Below, in pieces: positions 1 to 7,853 of a stretch of 33,493 nucleotides of DNA. Numbering within the stretch: the first letter of the stretch is position 1; each line of letters starts with the position of its first letter. Origin of the DNA: Bradyrhizobium jicamae (GTDB lineage: Bacteria > Pseudomonadota > Alphaproteobacteria > Rhizobiales > Xanthobacteraceae); contig NZ_LLXZ01000115.1 of assembly GCF_001440395.1 (NCBI RefSeq), positions 1 to 33,493 of the forward strand, read 5' to 3'. Under the pieces are notes generated by a model. The model made no database searches, was not told the DNA's origin, and saw only the letters and a list, made by a program, of their open reading frames with translations. Both the position numbers and the translations under genes were made by a program.

Positions 1-10
1 TGCCTGCGAC

Positions 11-95
11 AAACGCGAAGCGTTTGCGCAAGGGAGCGAAGCGACGAAGCAATCCATACTTTCTTTGTAGAGAGATGGATTGCTTCGCTTCGCTC
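11..95. repeat. Dispersed palindromic repeat element
   Basis: A long imperfect hairpin. Arms GAAGCAATCCAT (46-57) and ATGGATTGCTTC (75-86) are perfectly complementary. They extend outward through GAGCGAAGC (34-42) and GCTTCGCTC (87-95) with a 3-nt bulge. A smaller hairpin, AAACGC-GAA-GCGTTT, sits at 11-25. From memory, this sequence type is a common intergenic dispersed repeat in Bradyrhizobium and Rhodopseudomonas genomes, and it supports the taxonomic guess. It sits just upstream of the aldo/keto reductase and could also act on mRNA ends. Confidence 0.8.
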
Positions 96-148
96 GCAAT
101 GACGGCGCCTAGCCGCTATGCTGTCCACCTTACGCGAGGACCCATCCC

Positions 149-1213
149 ATGCAATACCGCCAACTCGGCCGCAGCGGCCTGAAGATTTCGCCGATTTGCC
201 TCGGCACCATGATGTTCGGCGGCCCGACCGACGAGGCCACGTCGTCGCGCATCATTGCGAAAGCGCGCGAGGCCGGCATCAATTTCATCGACAGCGCGGA
301 CGCCTATAATGGCGGCCAGTCCGAACAGGTAGTCGGCCGCGCCATTTCAAACAATCGCGCGAACTGGATTCTGGCGACCAAGCTCGCCAACCAGATCGGC
401 GACGATCCCAATCGCGGCGGGCTGTCGCGGCGCTGGGTGATGCAGGCGGCGGAAGAGAGCCTGAAGCGGCTCGGCACCGATTTCATCGATATCTACTATC
501 TGCACAAGGAGGACCATGCGACGCCGCTGGAGGAGACAGTGCGCGCCATCGGCGATTTGATGCGCCAGGGCAAGATCCGCTATTTCGGCGTCTCGAACTA
601 CCGCGCCTGGCGCGTCGCCGAAATCTGCAACATATGCGACGACAACGGCATCGACCGCCCGATCGTCAGCCAGCCCTATTACAACGCTATGAACCGCATG
701 CCGGAGGTCGAGCACTTCCCGGCCTGCGGCTATTATGGCCTCGGCATCGTGCCCTATAGCCCGCTGGCGCGCGGTGTGCTGACCGGCAAGTACAAGCCTG
801 ATGCCGCGCCCGACAAGGAGACGCGCGCCGGCCGCGCCGACAAGCGCATGATGCAGACCGAATGGCGGCCGGAATCGCTGCAGCTCGCGCAGGAGATCAA
901 GCGCCACGCCGAGGCGCGCGGCATCAGCGCCGGACAGTTCGCGGTTTCATGGGTACTGAATTCAGCCTTCGTCAGCGGAGTGATCGCGGGCCCTCGCACG
1001 GAGGAGCAGTGGGACGACTATGTGAAGGCGCTCGACTATCGCTTCACGGCCGAAGACGAGGCGCTGATCGACCGGCTGGTGGTCAGCGGCCACCCCTCGA
1101 CGCCGGGATTCAACGACCCGGCCTACCCGATCGAGGGACGGCGGGCGCGGACGGATGGCCATTCCCGGTGGCCTGAAAACCGGCTTGGCGGCGCCCACCA
1201 CCCTTCGTTGTAG
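149..1213 (+). CDS. Aldo/keto reductase
   Basis: 354 codons, full length for a cytoplasmic NADPH-dependent aldo/keto reductase of the YhdN/Tas type, which reduces aldehydes and ketones to alcohols. The N-terminal LGRSGLKIS and the tetrad typical of the family are visible: Asp48 and Tyr53 in FIDSADAY, Lys78 in LATKLAN and His119 in YYLHKED. The C-terminal SGVIAGPRTEEQ fits the cofactor-phosphate-binding loop. A GAGGA lies about ten bases before the ATG. The substrate cannot be told from sequence. The gene appears monocistronic and intact. Confidence 0.93.
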   Translation: MQYRQLGRSGLKISPICLGTMMFGGPTDEATSSRIIAKAREAGINFIDSADAYNGGQSEQVVGRAISNNRANWILATKLANQIGDDPNRGGLSRRWVMQAAEESLKRLGTDFIDIYYLHKEDHATPLEETVRAIGDLMRQGKIRYFGVSNYRAWRVAEICNICDDNGIDRPIVSQPYYNAMNRMPEVEHFPACGYYGLGIVPYSPLARGVLTGKYKPDAAPDKETRAGRADKRMMQTEWRPESLQLAQEIKRHAEARGISAGQFAVSWVLNSAFVSGVIAGPRTEEQWDDYVKALDYRFTAEDEALIDRLVVSGHPSTPGFNDPAYPIEGRRARTDGHSRWPENRLGGAHHPSL

Positions 1214-1285
1214 TAGAGTTCGAATGCACGGTAACGGGATAGTAACCTCGCCGTGGAAACGTCGCTGTTCAGGTGGAGGTCCATT

Positions 1286-1534
1286 GTGGTGGACGAGCAC
1301 AGAACAGCACCCCGGCGGCGCCTGCTGAAGGCGGGCCGGATTTTGTTTGGCGGCGGCGCCACCATCGACTGCACCGTCCGCAATCTCTCCGAAACCGGCG
1401 CCGCTCTCGAGGTGAGTTCCCCCGTCGGCATTCCCGAACGCTTCACACTGGTGATCGAACCTGATCACATCCATGTGCCGTGCCGCGTCGTCTGGCGCAA
1501 GGAGACGCGGATCGGGGTTCATTTCGAAGTCTGA
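1286..1534 (+). CDS. PilZ domain protein (putative c-di-GMP binder)
   Basis: Small protein of about 82 residues that is almost entirely one PilZ domain, a cyclic-di-GMP receptor fold. The RxxxR-type arginine cluster (RTAPRRRLLKAG) is followed by the D/NxSxxG motif in NLSETGAALEV. I place the start at the GTG at 1286 (or the adjacent GTG at 1289) because GGTGGAGG lies about 7 bases upstream and the arginine motif then sits near the N-terminus as in relatives. An in-frame GTG at 1253 would add 11 residues without a good ribosome site. The downstream partner is unknown. Confidence 0.88.
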   Translation: MVDEHRTAPRRRLLKAGRILFGGGATIDCTVRNLSETGAALEVSSPVGIPERFTLVIEPDHIHVPCRVVWRKETRIGVHFEV

Positions 1535-1617
1535 TCGAGACAGCCGGCGTCGTGCGCGGCACGCGGCCGCGCACGACTATCGCGTGGCTATGGGAGCGAG
1601 TTCTCGCGCTCGAATGG

Positions 1618-1908
1618 TCAATGCCGGGATTCGAGGCTGACGATCACGCCGGTCGGCTCCGGCTCGTGAGGCGATAGCTTCGTCAGCGTCTCGTCGCTCC
1701 AATAGGCCAGGTTCACGATCATGCCGACCGGCGATTCCGGCTCGGAAGCCTCGGTCGGCTCCAGCACGTTGAGCCCGCCGCTGTCGATGAAGAACGTGTG
1801 ATCGCCAAACATGCTGGCCAGTTGCGGAACCACCGGATGATCGTCGGGAAGCGCCTGGGCTTCGAATTGCGACAACGCGCGTTCGACCTGTGCCGAGTTC
1901 AATTTCAT
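1618..1908 (-). CDS. Conserved hypothetical protein, about 96 aa
   Basis: Unrecognised small acidic cytoplasmic protein beginning MKLNSAQVERALSQFEAQ. An excellent AAGGAG ribosome site lies 6-7 bases before the ATG at 1908, which rules against the longer reading frame upstream. There is no signal peptide or membrane segment. The N-terminal half looks helical (SAQVERALSQFEAQALP) and the C-terminal half rich in beta residues. It is convergent with the PilZ gene. Confidence 0.8.
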   Translation of the reverse strand: MKLNSAQVERALSQFEAQALPDDHPVVPQLASMFGDHTFFIDSGGLNVLEPTEASEPESPVGMIVNLAYWSDETLTKLSPHEPEPTGVIVSLESRH

Positions 1909-2224
1909 GCACGACTCCTTACCTGGCTTCTGGTTGGTGAGCACCGCATGACGGCCTTGGCCACACGCGGCTCTTCTGCGGAGGAATGACGTCAGGCACA
2001 TCGGACCTGATCGCTCGCCCCCACCGGCGCCGAACGCCGTCCCGCAGGTTCGTTTTCAATTCCGCAAGCAAGCCGAATTGAGTTCGGGACAGTGGGGTCT
2101 CTTTGCGCCGGTTCAACCCGGCAACGGAATTATATTCGCAATGTTCCGCAGAAAGACAGGTTTGAAGTTTTTCACACCGGCTGGAACGCGAGGGAACCAG
2201 GCGGAACGTTGCAACCGCGCTGGT

Positions 2225-2413
2225 CTATCTTCCGTCGGGAATGGGATGCCGCCTTGCCAGTTCGTCGAGCGACAGATGCGCTTCCTCGTCGCTCAGCGCA
2301 AAACGGACGATGACATCCTGGCGGCCTACCTGCCCCCAAAGGCCATCCGACGACCATTTCTGCGGCGCCGGGCCGCGCAGGCCTTCGACCCAGACAAAAT
2401 ACCATTGCGTCAT
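2225..2413 (-). CDS. Small hypothetical protein, 62 aa
   Basis: Starts MTQWYFVWVEGLRGPAP and ends with a charged helix containing DEEAHLSLDELARRHPI. A GAGGTGG ribosome site precedes the ATG at 2413, while the upstream extension of the frame has no start signal. Aromatic-rich N-terminus, no membrane segment. Function not recognised. It lies divergent from the Kelch gene, with about 225 bp between the two starts. Confidence 0.7.
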   Translation of the reverse strand: MTQWYFVWVEGLRGPAPQKWSSDGLWGQVGRQDVIVRFALSDEEAHLSLDELARRHPIPDGR

Positions 2414-2639
2414 GAGACCACCTCTTCGGGGTTGGTCGAACCGAGTGCGTTTGCGATCCCTGGAGAAGATATTGCCGGACCTCGCAAGCGGAAAGGCCCA
2501 AATGGATGGCTCGACGCACCGACTGTCGCTACAACTTCCGGGATCGTTTTTCGAGGCGGAGGATGAGGACTTCGACGCGGTGCCGAAAATCGACATCGCG
2601 CACGGCGCTGTCGCATATCATGCAAATTGAGGAGCTCTG

Positions 2640-3806
2640 ATGTCTTCATCATCCAATCGCCCCGGCCTGAACAGAAGAGCTTTCGTCGCCACAGCGGCCG
2701 GCGCGGCGGCTTTTCCCACGACGGTGCTGGCCCAGCATGCCGGCCATGGCACGCCATCGGGCTCGGCCCTGCCCGAAGCGAAACCATCCGCCGATCCGTT
2801 CGCCCGGCTTCAAGGCGGCACACCGCATCACCTCACGACCGAGCAGATCGCCCAGCGAAAGGTCGACAGTCCCGCGCCGAAGGGACCGCAGGGAAGCTGG
2901 GCTCCCAAGGCTGCGTTGCCGCTGCCGCGAAGCGAGATGGCGTGGGCCACGGCATGGGCGGGGCGGATGCACATCGTCGGCGGCTATGGCGAAGGTCGCG
3001 TCGACCGCGCCTATCATCATGTCTACGATCCCGGTGACGACCGGTGGTTCAACGCCGCGCCATTGCCGCGCGGCGCCAACCATGTCGCCGTCGTCGCGGA
3101 TGCGGGGCGGGTTTACGCGCTGGGCGGCTTCATCGAGCAGAACCGCAATCCCGATCCCAATGCATTCGCCTACGATGTCGCCGCCGACAAATGGACAGTC
3201 ATCGCGCCATTGCCGCGCTCGCGCGGAGCGGCCGCAGCGGTCGCGCTCGACGGCAAGATCCATCTGATCGGCGGCGCCGGCGCTCCCACCAACGAGCGCG
3301 CCAGCGTCGGCTGGCACGAGGTCTACGATCCGCAGGCCGACAAGTGGGAGATCCGGAAGGCGCTCCCGGCGGCGCGCGACCATGTCGGGGCCGTCGCGCA
3401 TAACGGCATGATCCACATCATCGGCGGCCGCTTCAACACGTTCGAATACAACACCGACCTTCACCACGTTTATCTGCCCTTATCAGACACATGGAAGGAG
3501 CGCGCGCCGCTGCCGACGGCGCGTTCCGGCCATGGCCTCGTCGTCTACCGCGACCGCTTCTTCGCGATGGGCGGCGAATATGGCGTGCAGGACCGTGGGC
3601 AGATCTCGCAAGGCGCCGTATTCGGCCAGATGGAGAGTTACGATCCCGCCACCAACACCTGGCAGTCGCATGCGCCGATGCTGACGCCGAGGCACGCGGT
3701 GGGCGCCACGACCATCGGCGATGCCATCTATGTCGCCGGCGGCGGCGCAGTGACCGGCGGCTCGGTGCAGTCGTCGGTGCACGAAGCGTTTACGCTGGCC
3801 GGTTGA
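2640..3806 (+). CDS. Tat-exported Kelch-repeat protein
   Basis: 388 codons. Residues 1-32 form a twin-arginine signal (NRRAFVATAAGAAAF, RR at 12-13) with likely cleavage after VLAQ. The rest consists of about five or six Kelch blades, each with GG pairs followed by a Tyr/Asp-Pro-x-x-D-x-W element, such as VYDPGDDRWFNAAPLP, VYDPQADKWEIRKALP and SYDPATNTWQSHAPM. Kelch motifs build a beta-propeller used for binding or, in galactose-oxidase-like proteins, catalysis; no copper-site motif is evident here. The predicted location is periplasmic. GAGGAG precedes the ATG. Confidence 0.9.
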   Translation: MSSSSNRPGLNRRAFVATAAGAAAFPTTVLAQHAGHGTPSGSALPEAKPSADPFARLQGGTPHHLTTEQIAQRKVDSPAPKGPQGSWAPKAALPLPRSEMAWATAWAGRMHIVGGYGEGRVDRAYHHVYDPGDDRWFNAAPLPRGANHVAVVADAGRVYALGGFIEQNRNPDPNAFAYDVAADKWTVIAPLPRSRGAAAAVALDGKIHLIGGAGAPTNERASVGWHEVYDPQADKWEIRKALPAARDHVGAVAHNGMIHIIGGRFNTFEYNTDLHHVYLPLSDTWKERAPLPTARSGHGLVVYRDRFFAMGGEYGVQDRGQISQGAVFGQMESYDPATNTWQSHAPMLTPRHAVGATTIGDAIYVAGGGAVTGGSVQSSVHEAFTLAG

Positions 3807-3860
3807 GAGCGCCTCCGGCGAATTGGCGAACACGTTCTTCTGCCGAATGCTCGGCAAGGC

Positions 3861-3905
3861 AAGCCGCCAGCCCGGTTCCGTGCCGGGCTTCGGCTTGAAC
3901 CTTTT
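3861..3905 (+). terminator. Hairpin after the Kelch gene
   Basis: AAGCCG-cca-GCCCGG pairs with CCGGGC-tt-CGGCTT around a 7-nt loop and is followed by GAACCTTTT. The stem is strong and the T-run short. The position, 55 bases past the Kelch stop and before the next start, fits a rho-independent terminator. Confidence 0.55.
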
Positions 3906-3953
3906 CCGGCCCGGCAGCGACAATCCGGATGATTGCCCAGAGGATTGCCGATC

Positions 3954-4241
3954 ATGAATTCGCCAGCGCCAGCTGCCCACCCCGCATCGAATAGCCCTGC
4001 CCGTCGCATCGCCGCGGCGTTGATCCTGAGCGTACTGGTCTTTGCCGTGCTGTGGATCATGGTGTTCAACATGGTCATCTCGCTCTTGGTCGGCGCCGGC
4101 TGCTGCGTCGTGATCGTTGCAGCAGGCTCCGCGTCGGACGTGGTCGAAATGCTCCTCGATGCGGTGGCCTCGGTCGTCTTCGGCGTCGTGGCCGTGATCG
4201 CGGCGGTCGTCGGCGCGATTTTCAGCGTGTTCGGATTTTAG
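3954..4241 (+). CDS. Small two-segment membrane protein
   Basis: 95 residues. A proline/alanine-rich, positively charged N-terminus (PARRIAA) is followed by a hydrophobic stretch at about residues 20-50 and another at about 65-95, separated by an acidic SASDVVEMLLD. A two-helix inner-membrane protein is predicted. The start at 3954 is preceded by AGAGGA. Family not recognised; DUF4389-like proteins have a similar size but I cannot assign it. Confidence 0.72.
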   Translation: MNSPAPAAHPASNSPARRIAAALILSVLVFAVLWIMVFNMVISLLVGAGCCVVIVAAGSASDVVEMLLDAVASVVFGVVAVIAAVVGAIFSVFGF

Positions 4242-4322
4242 CTGCAACGTTCGTTCCGCCGTCTCCTCAACAGACGCGCTTGCGCTTGTTGGCACCGGCA
4301 CGAAATCGTCTACTCTGTCGCG

Positions 4323-4625
4323 ATGAACTGGCTCCTGGTAACGGCCGCTTTGGCCTGCAATCCCGGCGACCGCCTGGTCGACCTGCGCGACAAGATTCCA
4401 CGCGGGGTGAACTCGCTCGACCTGATGGTCACCGTCGAGCCCTTCTATGCCCGCTTCTACATTTACCAGCCGGGATTTCCTGAGAGCATCCAGCACTGCT
4501 GCGGCAGCAAGCGTAGCTCGATCATCAGGGTGCCCGTCGTCGACGGCCGGTTCTGCATCCGGCAAAGCCAGCCGCAGATGAAATGGACGGTCCGGGCGCT
4601 CTCCAGGCCGGATATTCAGATGTAG
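4323..4625 (+). CDS. Hypothetical protein, 100 aa
   Basis: Starts MNWLLVTAALACNPGDR and contains a CC pair (QHCCGSK) plus a further Cys near the end. The N-terminus is mildly hydrophobic, too short for a convincing signal peptide. Only a weak ribosome site is visible. Codon use matches the surrounding high-GC genes and the opposite strand offers no better reading, so it is probably real. Function unknown. Confidence 0.55.
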   Translation: MNWLLVTAALACNPGDRLVDLRDKIPRGVNSLDLMVTVEPFYARFYIYQPGFPESIQHCCGSKRSSIIRVPVVDGRFCIRQSQPQMKWTVRALSRPDIQM

Positions 4626-4703
4626 GTGGGCGGAAGGTGCGCAGCGCCGGCGACCAGTGCGAGCCGTCTCCCCGCGTGCGCGGGATCGATCAGCGCCGCC
4701 GCG

Positions 4704-5525
4704 CTACGTCAGCACGCGCTGGTCACGGTAGGATTTCCCGCCACGCGAGAGCGTGACCGTGCCGCCACGCGCTTCGACGACCGGCAACGCGGCCAGCGCG
4801 TTCACGACGTGATGCAGGGTCGGCAGTTCCGACCAGCCTGCCTTGTGGAAGCGCACGGTGCCGACGCCGGTTTGCCGTTGCTCGATATGGTTGTCCGGGT
4901 CGGCGGCCGGCGTGAGCGTGACCTGGCACACCTCCGTCTCACCCCAGGCACCCGTGCGCGGCGTGTATTTCAGCATCAACGTTCCGTCCGAAGCGGTGGC
5001 TTGCCGGTGCGGATCTGCGTCCTGCAATTGCGAGACCTCGAGCTCGAGAAAGCGGAATCCCATCCAGCCCGCCGTGCAGATCTGGGCCCCGTTCCACCGA
5101 CGCGGCTCCGCGATCTCGGCATAAAGCTTGGGATGCCCGATCTCGTCACGCCCGGTGATGATCGGATCGGCGAGATTCTCCCAGACGACGGCGAGAAACT
5201 TGCCAGTGGCCCGATCCCGCTGACCTCTGAACGTCACCGGCCAGCTGACCCAGATCATCGTGTAGCCGCGCCCGGCAAGCCAGTCGATGTCGGTCATGTG
5301 ATGAAATTCGACCGTGACCACCGGCTCGCCGGCCAGCGTAAACCCGTCAGGCAGATGCTGTTCCAGCAGCACGGGATCGGTCAGGAAACTCGCCGCGACG
5401 GAGAGGCGTCGTGGACTGCGCTTCGGGTCGCGCGTAACGCCATCCGGCATTTGGCGGGGTCCCGGCGCCGGGCCGAAATGCGTCGGCATGCGGTAGATGC
5501 GGCCGGCCTCGAAACGGTAGCTCAT
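4704..5525 (-). CDS. Acetoacetate decarboxylase-like protein
   Basis: 273 codons, close to family length. The block ITGRDEIGHPKLYAEI (residues 123-138) matches the acetoacetate decarboxylase (ADC) signature GRE-x-x-G-x-PK, giving Lys133 as the likely Schiff-base lysine. Classical ADC has a second lysine directly after it that lowers the pKa of the first; here that position is Leu. The protein may therefore be an ADC-superfamily enzyme with another reaction (aldolase/dehydratase-like) rather than a true decarboxylase. It is divergent from the TetR gene, which is the obvious candidate regulator. Confidence 0.82.
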   Translation of the reverse strand: MSYRFEAGRIYRMPTHFGPAPGPRQMPDGVTRDPKRSPRRLSVAASFLTDPVLLEQHLPDGFTLAGEPVVTVEFHHMTDIDWLAGRGYTMIWVSWPVTFRGQRDRATGKFLAVVWENLADPIITGRDEIGHPKLYAEIAEPRRWNGAQICTAGWMGFRFLELEVSQLQDADPHRQATASDGTLMLKYTPRTGAWGETEVCQVTLTPAADPDNHIEQRQTGVGTVRFHKAGWSELPTLHHVVNALAALPVVEARGGTVTLSRGGKSYRDQRVLT

Positions 5526-5586
5526 TGTGGGCCTCCCCGCGGCAGCATATCGGGCAGCCGACGCGCGTCATTGCGGGGTGGTTCAA

Positions 5587-5665
5587 CTCATTGACGAAAT
5601 GAGCTATCAACCCCAATTGGTTTTTGACACACTGTCCAAAAATCACATTATTGACATCGCGTCAA
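5587..5665. promoter_or_regulatory. Candidate operator/promoter region between divergent genes
   Basis: The 200-bp divergent spacer is AT-richer than its flanks and holds three inverted repeats. CTCATT-N5-AATGAG lies at 5587-5603, TTGAC-N5-GTCcAA at 5624-5639 and TTGAC-ATCGC-GTCAA at 5651-5665. The last two share half-sites and sit 27 bp apart. TTGACA at 5624 with CATTAT at 5646 (16-bp spacer) could be the promoter of the TetR gene, which would let the regulator repress itself. Site assignment is inference. Confidence 0.5.
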
Positions 5666-5725
5666 ATACTTTTTGGTGCGTATCATCCATCGGGATTGCG
5701 CCTATTGGGTGCAGAGGAGAGAAAC

Positions 5726-6322
5726 GTGAGGCCGCGAGAGTTTGACCACGACGACGTCTTGCGAATCGCGTTCGAGCAGTTCTGGCGCAAGGGAGTGCGG
5801 GGAACGTCGCTCTCCGACATCGCGCGTGACGCGGGTGTCCAGCGGGGCAGCCTGTACAACGCCTTTGGCAGCAAGGAAGCGCTGTTTCTGGCCGCCTACG
5901 AGCGCTATGCGAGCGAATATCTGAGCTCGCTGCAAAAGGTGCTCGGCTCCGGGACGTTGCGCGCGCGCCTCACGGCGTATTTCGATGCGGCCATCAAGAA
6001 CTTCCGCTCCGGCTCGCCGCCCCGCGGCTGCCCGACCACACGGGGGCTGATGGAGTTGGGGTCGGCCGAAGGCGAAGGGCTGGACGAAAACGCGCGCCAG
6101 GCATTTGCGGATCTGGTGGCGCGCATCACCGGTCTGGTTCAGAACGCGTTGGCAGATGGCGTCAAGCGAGGTGAGTTCAACGGCGACCCCGCGACCGCCG
6201 CGCTGCACATCGTCACCGTGACGCGCGGACTAGCCGTGCTCGAACGCGCCTTCGGCGACGAGGCACAGCTTCGCAAGATTGCGAAGCACACCGTCGATCT
6301 CGTGCTCGGCAAGAGCCGCTGA
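5726..6322 (+). CDS. TetR/AcrR-family transcriptional regulator
   Basis: 198 residues. The N-terminal helix-turn-helix spans about residues 24-55 (GTSLSDIARDAGVQRGSLYN followed by AFGSKEALF), the standard TetR DNA-binding signature. A ligand-binding domain of usual length follows. The GTG start at 5726 is chosen because AGAGGAGA sits 6 bases upstream; the upstream in-frame extension has no such site. It is divergent from the ADC-like gene and probably represses it and itself through the inverted repeats in the spacer. The ligand is unknown. Confidence 0.92.
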   Translation: MRPREFDHDDVLRIAFEQFWRKGVRGTSLSDIARDAGVQRGSLYNAFGSKEALFLAAYERYASEYLSSLQKVLGSGTLRARLTAYFDAAIKNFRSGSPPRGCPTTRGLMELGSAEGEGLDENARQAFADLVARITGLVQNALADGVKRGEFNGDPATAALHIVTVTRGLAVLERAFGDEAQLRKIAKHTVDLVLGKSR

Positions 6323-6343
6323 GGGTTCGCACGTTCACCAAAG

Positions 6344-6661
6344 TCAGTCGATTATTACTCGCGCTATGCCAGATGTGCAGCATGCATTGGCGAAGGCGGG
6401 AGGGGTCGGGTTCTTCAGAAAACAACGGGCAGACGGCCCGTGGAAGCCGGGCTTCACGAACGTCCAAGCACGGCACGCGGGTGCCTTCAGGCAGAGGTTG
6501 CGGCAATCTTGCGCATTGCCCCTGAGGGCGATGTTGCGGAAATCATTGCCGGGCCGATCCGTGTTCGGGCGGGATACGTCCCCTTGCGCCGACGCGGTGC
6601 CGGAAACTCCTGAAAAGGCGATAACCAATGCGGATGCGATTATCAGACAGCGGAGATACAT
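6344..6661 (-). CDS. Secreted PAN/Apple-domain-like protein
   Basis: 105 residues. Signal peptide MYLRCLIIASALVIAFSG to about residue 26 (ASAQ). The mature part has the cysteine spacing of small PAN-type domains: DCRNLCLKAPACRAWTFV, then CFLK, then a CCTSG ending. PAN/Apple modules bind proteins or carbohydrates outside the cytoplasm. CAGGAGG lies ideally before the ATG at 6661. It converges on the TetR gene with only 21 bases between stops. Confidence 0.82.
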   Translation of the reverse strand: MYLRCLIIASALVIAFSGVSGTASAQGDVSRPNTDRPGNDFRNIALRGNAQDCRNLCLKAPACRAWTFVKPGFHGPSARCFLKNPTPPAFANACCTSGIARVIID

Positions 6662-6989
6662 GGCAACCTCCTGAGGCAATCTCCTAAATTCGCTACTTAG
6701 GCGCTTTCCGATCGCAACCCGATATGAACTGCCTCACATGCTTGCCGTCATTCACGCAATCGGCATTACGGTGGCAGCGGGCGCGCGAAGCACATAGCCC
6801 GCATGTGCGATGCGATATGCGGGATGGGCACCAACCTGGATATCGCTTTCGCTTGCATTGAAGGGCAAATCAGCGGCAGCAGGCCGTACGCGGGATTTGG
6901 CTTGCGCGCGACCGGCCGCAACGTCGAGCCGTTCTATGCCTCGTCCACACCTACCAGCCGCGCTTTTTTGCGGAACAGAACGAGACGCG
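6662..6989. other. Gene-free divergent spacer with a short repeat
   Basis: No convincing coding frame. It contains one copy of the TAGCCCGCATG...ATATGCGGGA palindromic repeat (6795-6825), described separately, and presumably the promoters of the two divergent flanking genes. Confidence 0.5.
6795..6825. repeat. Short palindromic repeat, copy 1
   Basis: TAGCCCGCATG and ATATGCGGGAT are inverted arms around GCGATGCG-like loop bases. A near-identical copy lies at 10524-10553 and a partial inverted copy (CATGCGGGCTACGC) at about 7743-7757. This is a dispersed intergenic repeat, consistent with a Bradyrhizobium-type genome. Confidence 0.7.
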
Positions 6990-7232
6990 ATGACGTTGCC
7001 CGTCATGAGCGAGATGCTGGCAAACCTTGTAGCAGACGCCTTTCAGATTGCCTGGGACTACCTTGAGGCAACCGACGAGCTCGGGAGCCCTGACATTGCA
7101 GCCAACCATCTGCTCGATACAATGGAAGCGATGATCAAATGCGGAGAGCGGCGACGCTTGATGCTCGCGAACCATGCCATCAGCGCCTACCAGCGCTTCA
7201 GGGCGGAGCAACTGACCTCCCTCGCCTCGTAG
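6990..7232 (+). CDS. Small hypothetical, paralogue of the gene at 24032
   Basis: 80 residues starting MTLPVMSEMLANLV; a second possible start is the ATG at 7005. Core AFQIAWDYLEATDELG, then KCGERRRLMLANHAISAYQ. About 28 of 52 aligned residues are identical to the protein at 24032-24241, so this is a real family. Predicted helical and cytoplasmic. Function unknown. It is followed by DUF3606 and a short Cys-containing gene, forming a small operon. Confidence 0.75.
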   Translation: MTLPVMSEMLANLVADAFQIAWDYLEATDELGSPDIAANHLLDTMEAMIKCGERRRLMLANHAISAYQRFRAEQLTSLAS

Positions 7233-7275
7233 GAACAGGCCATTCCCCCGCGCGTTTGCCCTTCGGAGGTGTGCA

Positions 7276-7467
7276 ATGGACAATCTCACGAAGAGAGACC
7301 AGCCCGACCGCAGCAAGATCAACATGCACGAGGACTATGAGGTCAAGCATTGGACCAAGGCGCTCGGCGTGACGAAGAAGGAGTTGCAGAAGGCTGTCGA
7401 CAAGGTCGGCAATTCAGCCGCCGCGGTGCGCAAGGAGCTTGGCCTGTTGGGTGTGTCTCACTCGTGA
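7276..7467 (+). CDS. DUF3606 family protein
   Basis: 63 residues with the DUF3606 signature: RSKINMHEDYEVKHWTKALG followed by VTKKELQKAVDKVGNSAAAV. The family is small, alphaproteobacterial and of unknown function. GGAGG precedes the ATG by 6 bases. The stop overlaps the next start (GTGA), so the downstream short gene is translationally coupled. Confidence 0.9.
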   Translation: MDNLTKRDQPDRSKINMHEDYEVKHWTKALGVTKKELQKAVDKVGNSAAAVRKELGLLGVSHS

Positions 7468-7604
7468 TCGACCCAAAAGCCCTGTGTTTCGGCGTTGGAT
7501 GGATTTGCGAGACCATCCCAAGAGCGCATGGGGCGAAGAGACCGGCTGTCATTGCTGACAGCACCCTGCCTCGCGAATGTCAGCAGGCCAGCTCATTGAG
7601 GTGA
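7464..7604 (+). pseudogene. Short Cys-rich gene, probably frameshifted
   Basis: A GTG start overlaps the DUF3606 stop and reads VIDPKALCFGVGWICE, matching the start MIDPECKVCFGIGWVCE of the protein at 24238. Just after that the frame diverges. Reading one base over gives DHPKSAWGEETGCHC, which matches ENHPTRAWTELGCQC of the intact copy, then hits TGA. The original frame again resembles the family at PRECQQAS. A 1-base deletion plus a later compensating change explains this. It may still yield a 46-residue peptide. Confidence 0.6.
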
Positions 7605-7641
7605 AGGCCCCCTGGGGCGCGAAGCGCCGTGGGGGCCTTTT
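7604..7641 (+). terminator. Rho-independent terminator
   Basis: AAGGCCCCC (7604-7612) pairs with GGGGGCCTT (7631-7639), with TGGGGCGCGAAGCGCCGT between and a short T-run at the end. It closes the small-gene operon with DUF3606. Confidence 0.8.
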
Positions 7642-7692
7642 GCTTTAATGGCTGGCGCCACCCCGCATGTCGCAGAGCCTGTCATCACTACG

Positions 7693-7710
7693 CGAGCGCA
7701 ATTGCGCTCG
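7693..7710. repeat. Perfect 18-bp palindrome
   Basis: CGAGCGCAATTGCGCTCG is its own reverse complement. It lies in the 212-bp spacer between the terminator at 7641 and the exported protein gene at 7854. It may be an operator or part of a degraded repeat, as an inverted partial copy of the TAGCCCGCATG repeat follows at about 7743. Confidence 0.6.
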
Positions 7711-7853
7711 TCGCGGGGTGCGCATTTGCGCGACACGCTGGCTCATGCGGGCTACGCTTGCTAGACCCGCGCTTTAGTAGTTGTATACCGCCGATCAACG
7801 CGCGCTGAGCAATCGACAGATGTCGTCACCCAAACAGACACCTGGAGTCGGCC

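Noticed and set aside
3483..4565. 360-codon minus-strand frame across the Kelch and small membrane protein genes
   Set aside because: Rich in Arg, Asp and His, with no recognisable domain; it is the complement of two well-supported genes.
4626..5594. 322-codon plus-strand frame across the ADC-like gene
   Set aside because: It is antisense to the ADC-like gene, is arginine/glycine-rich and has no family signature; typical shadow frame in high-GC DNA.
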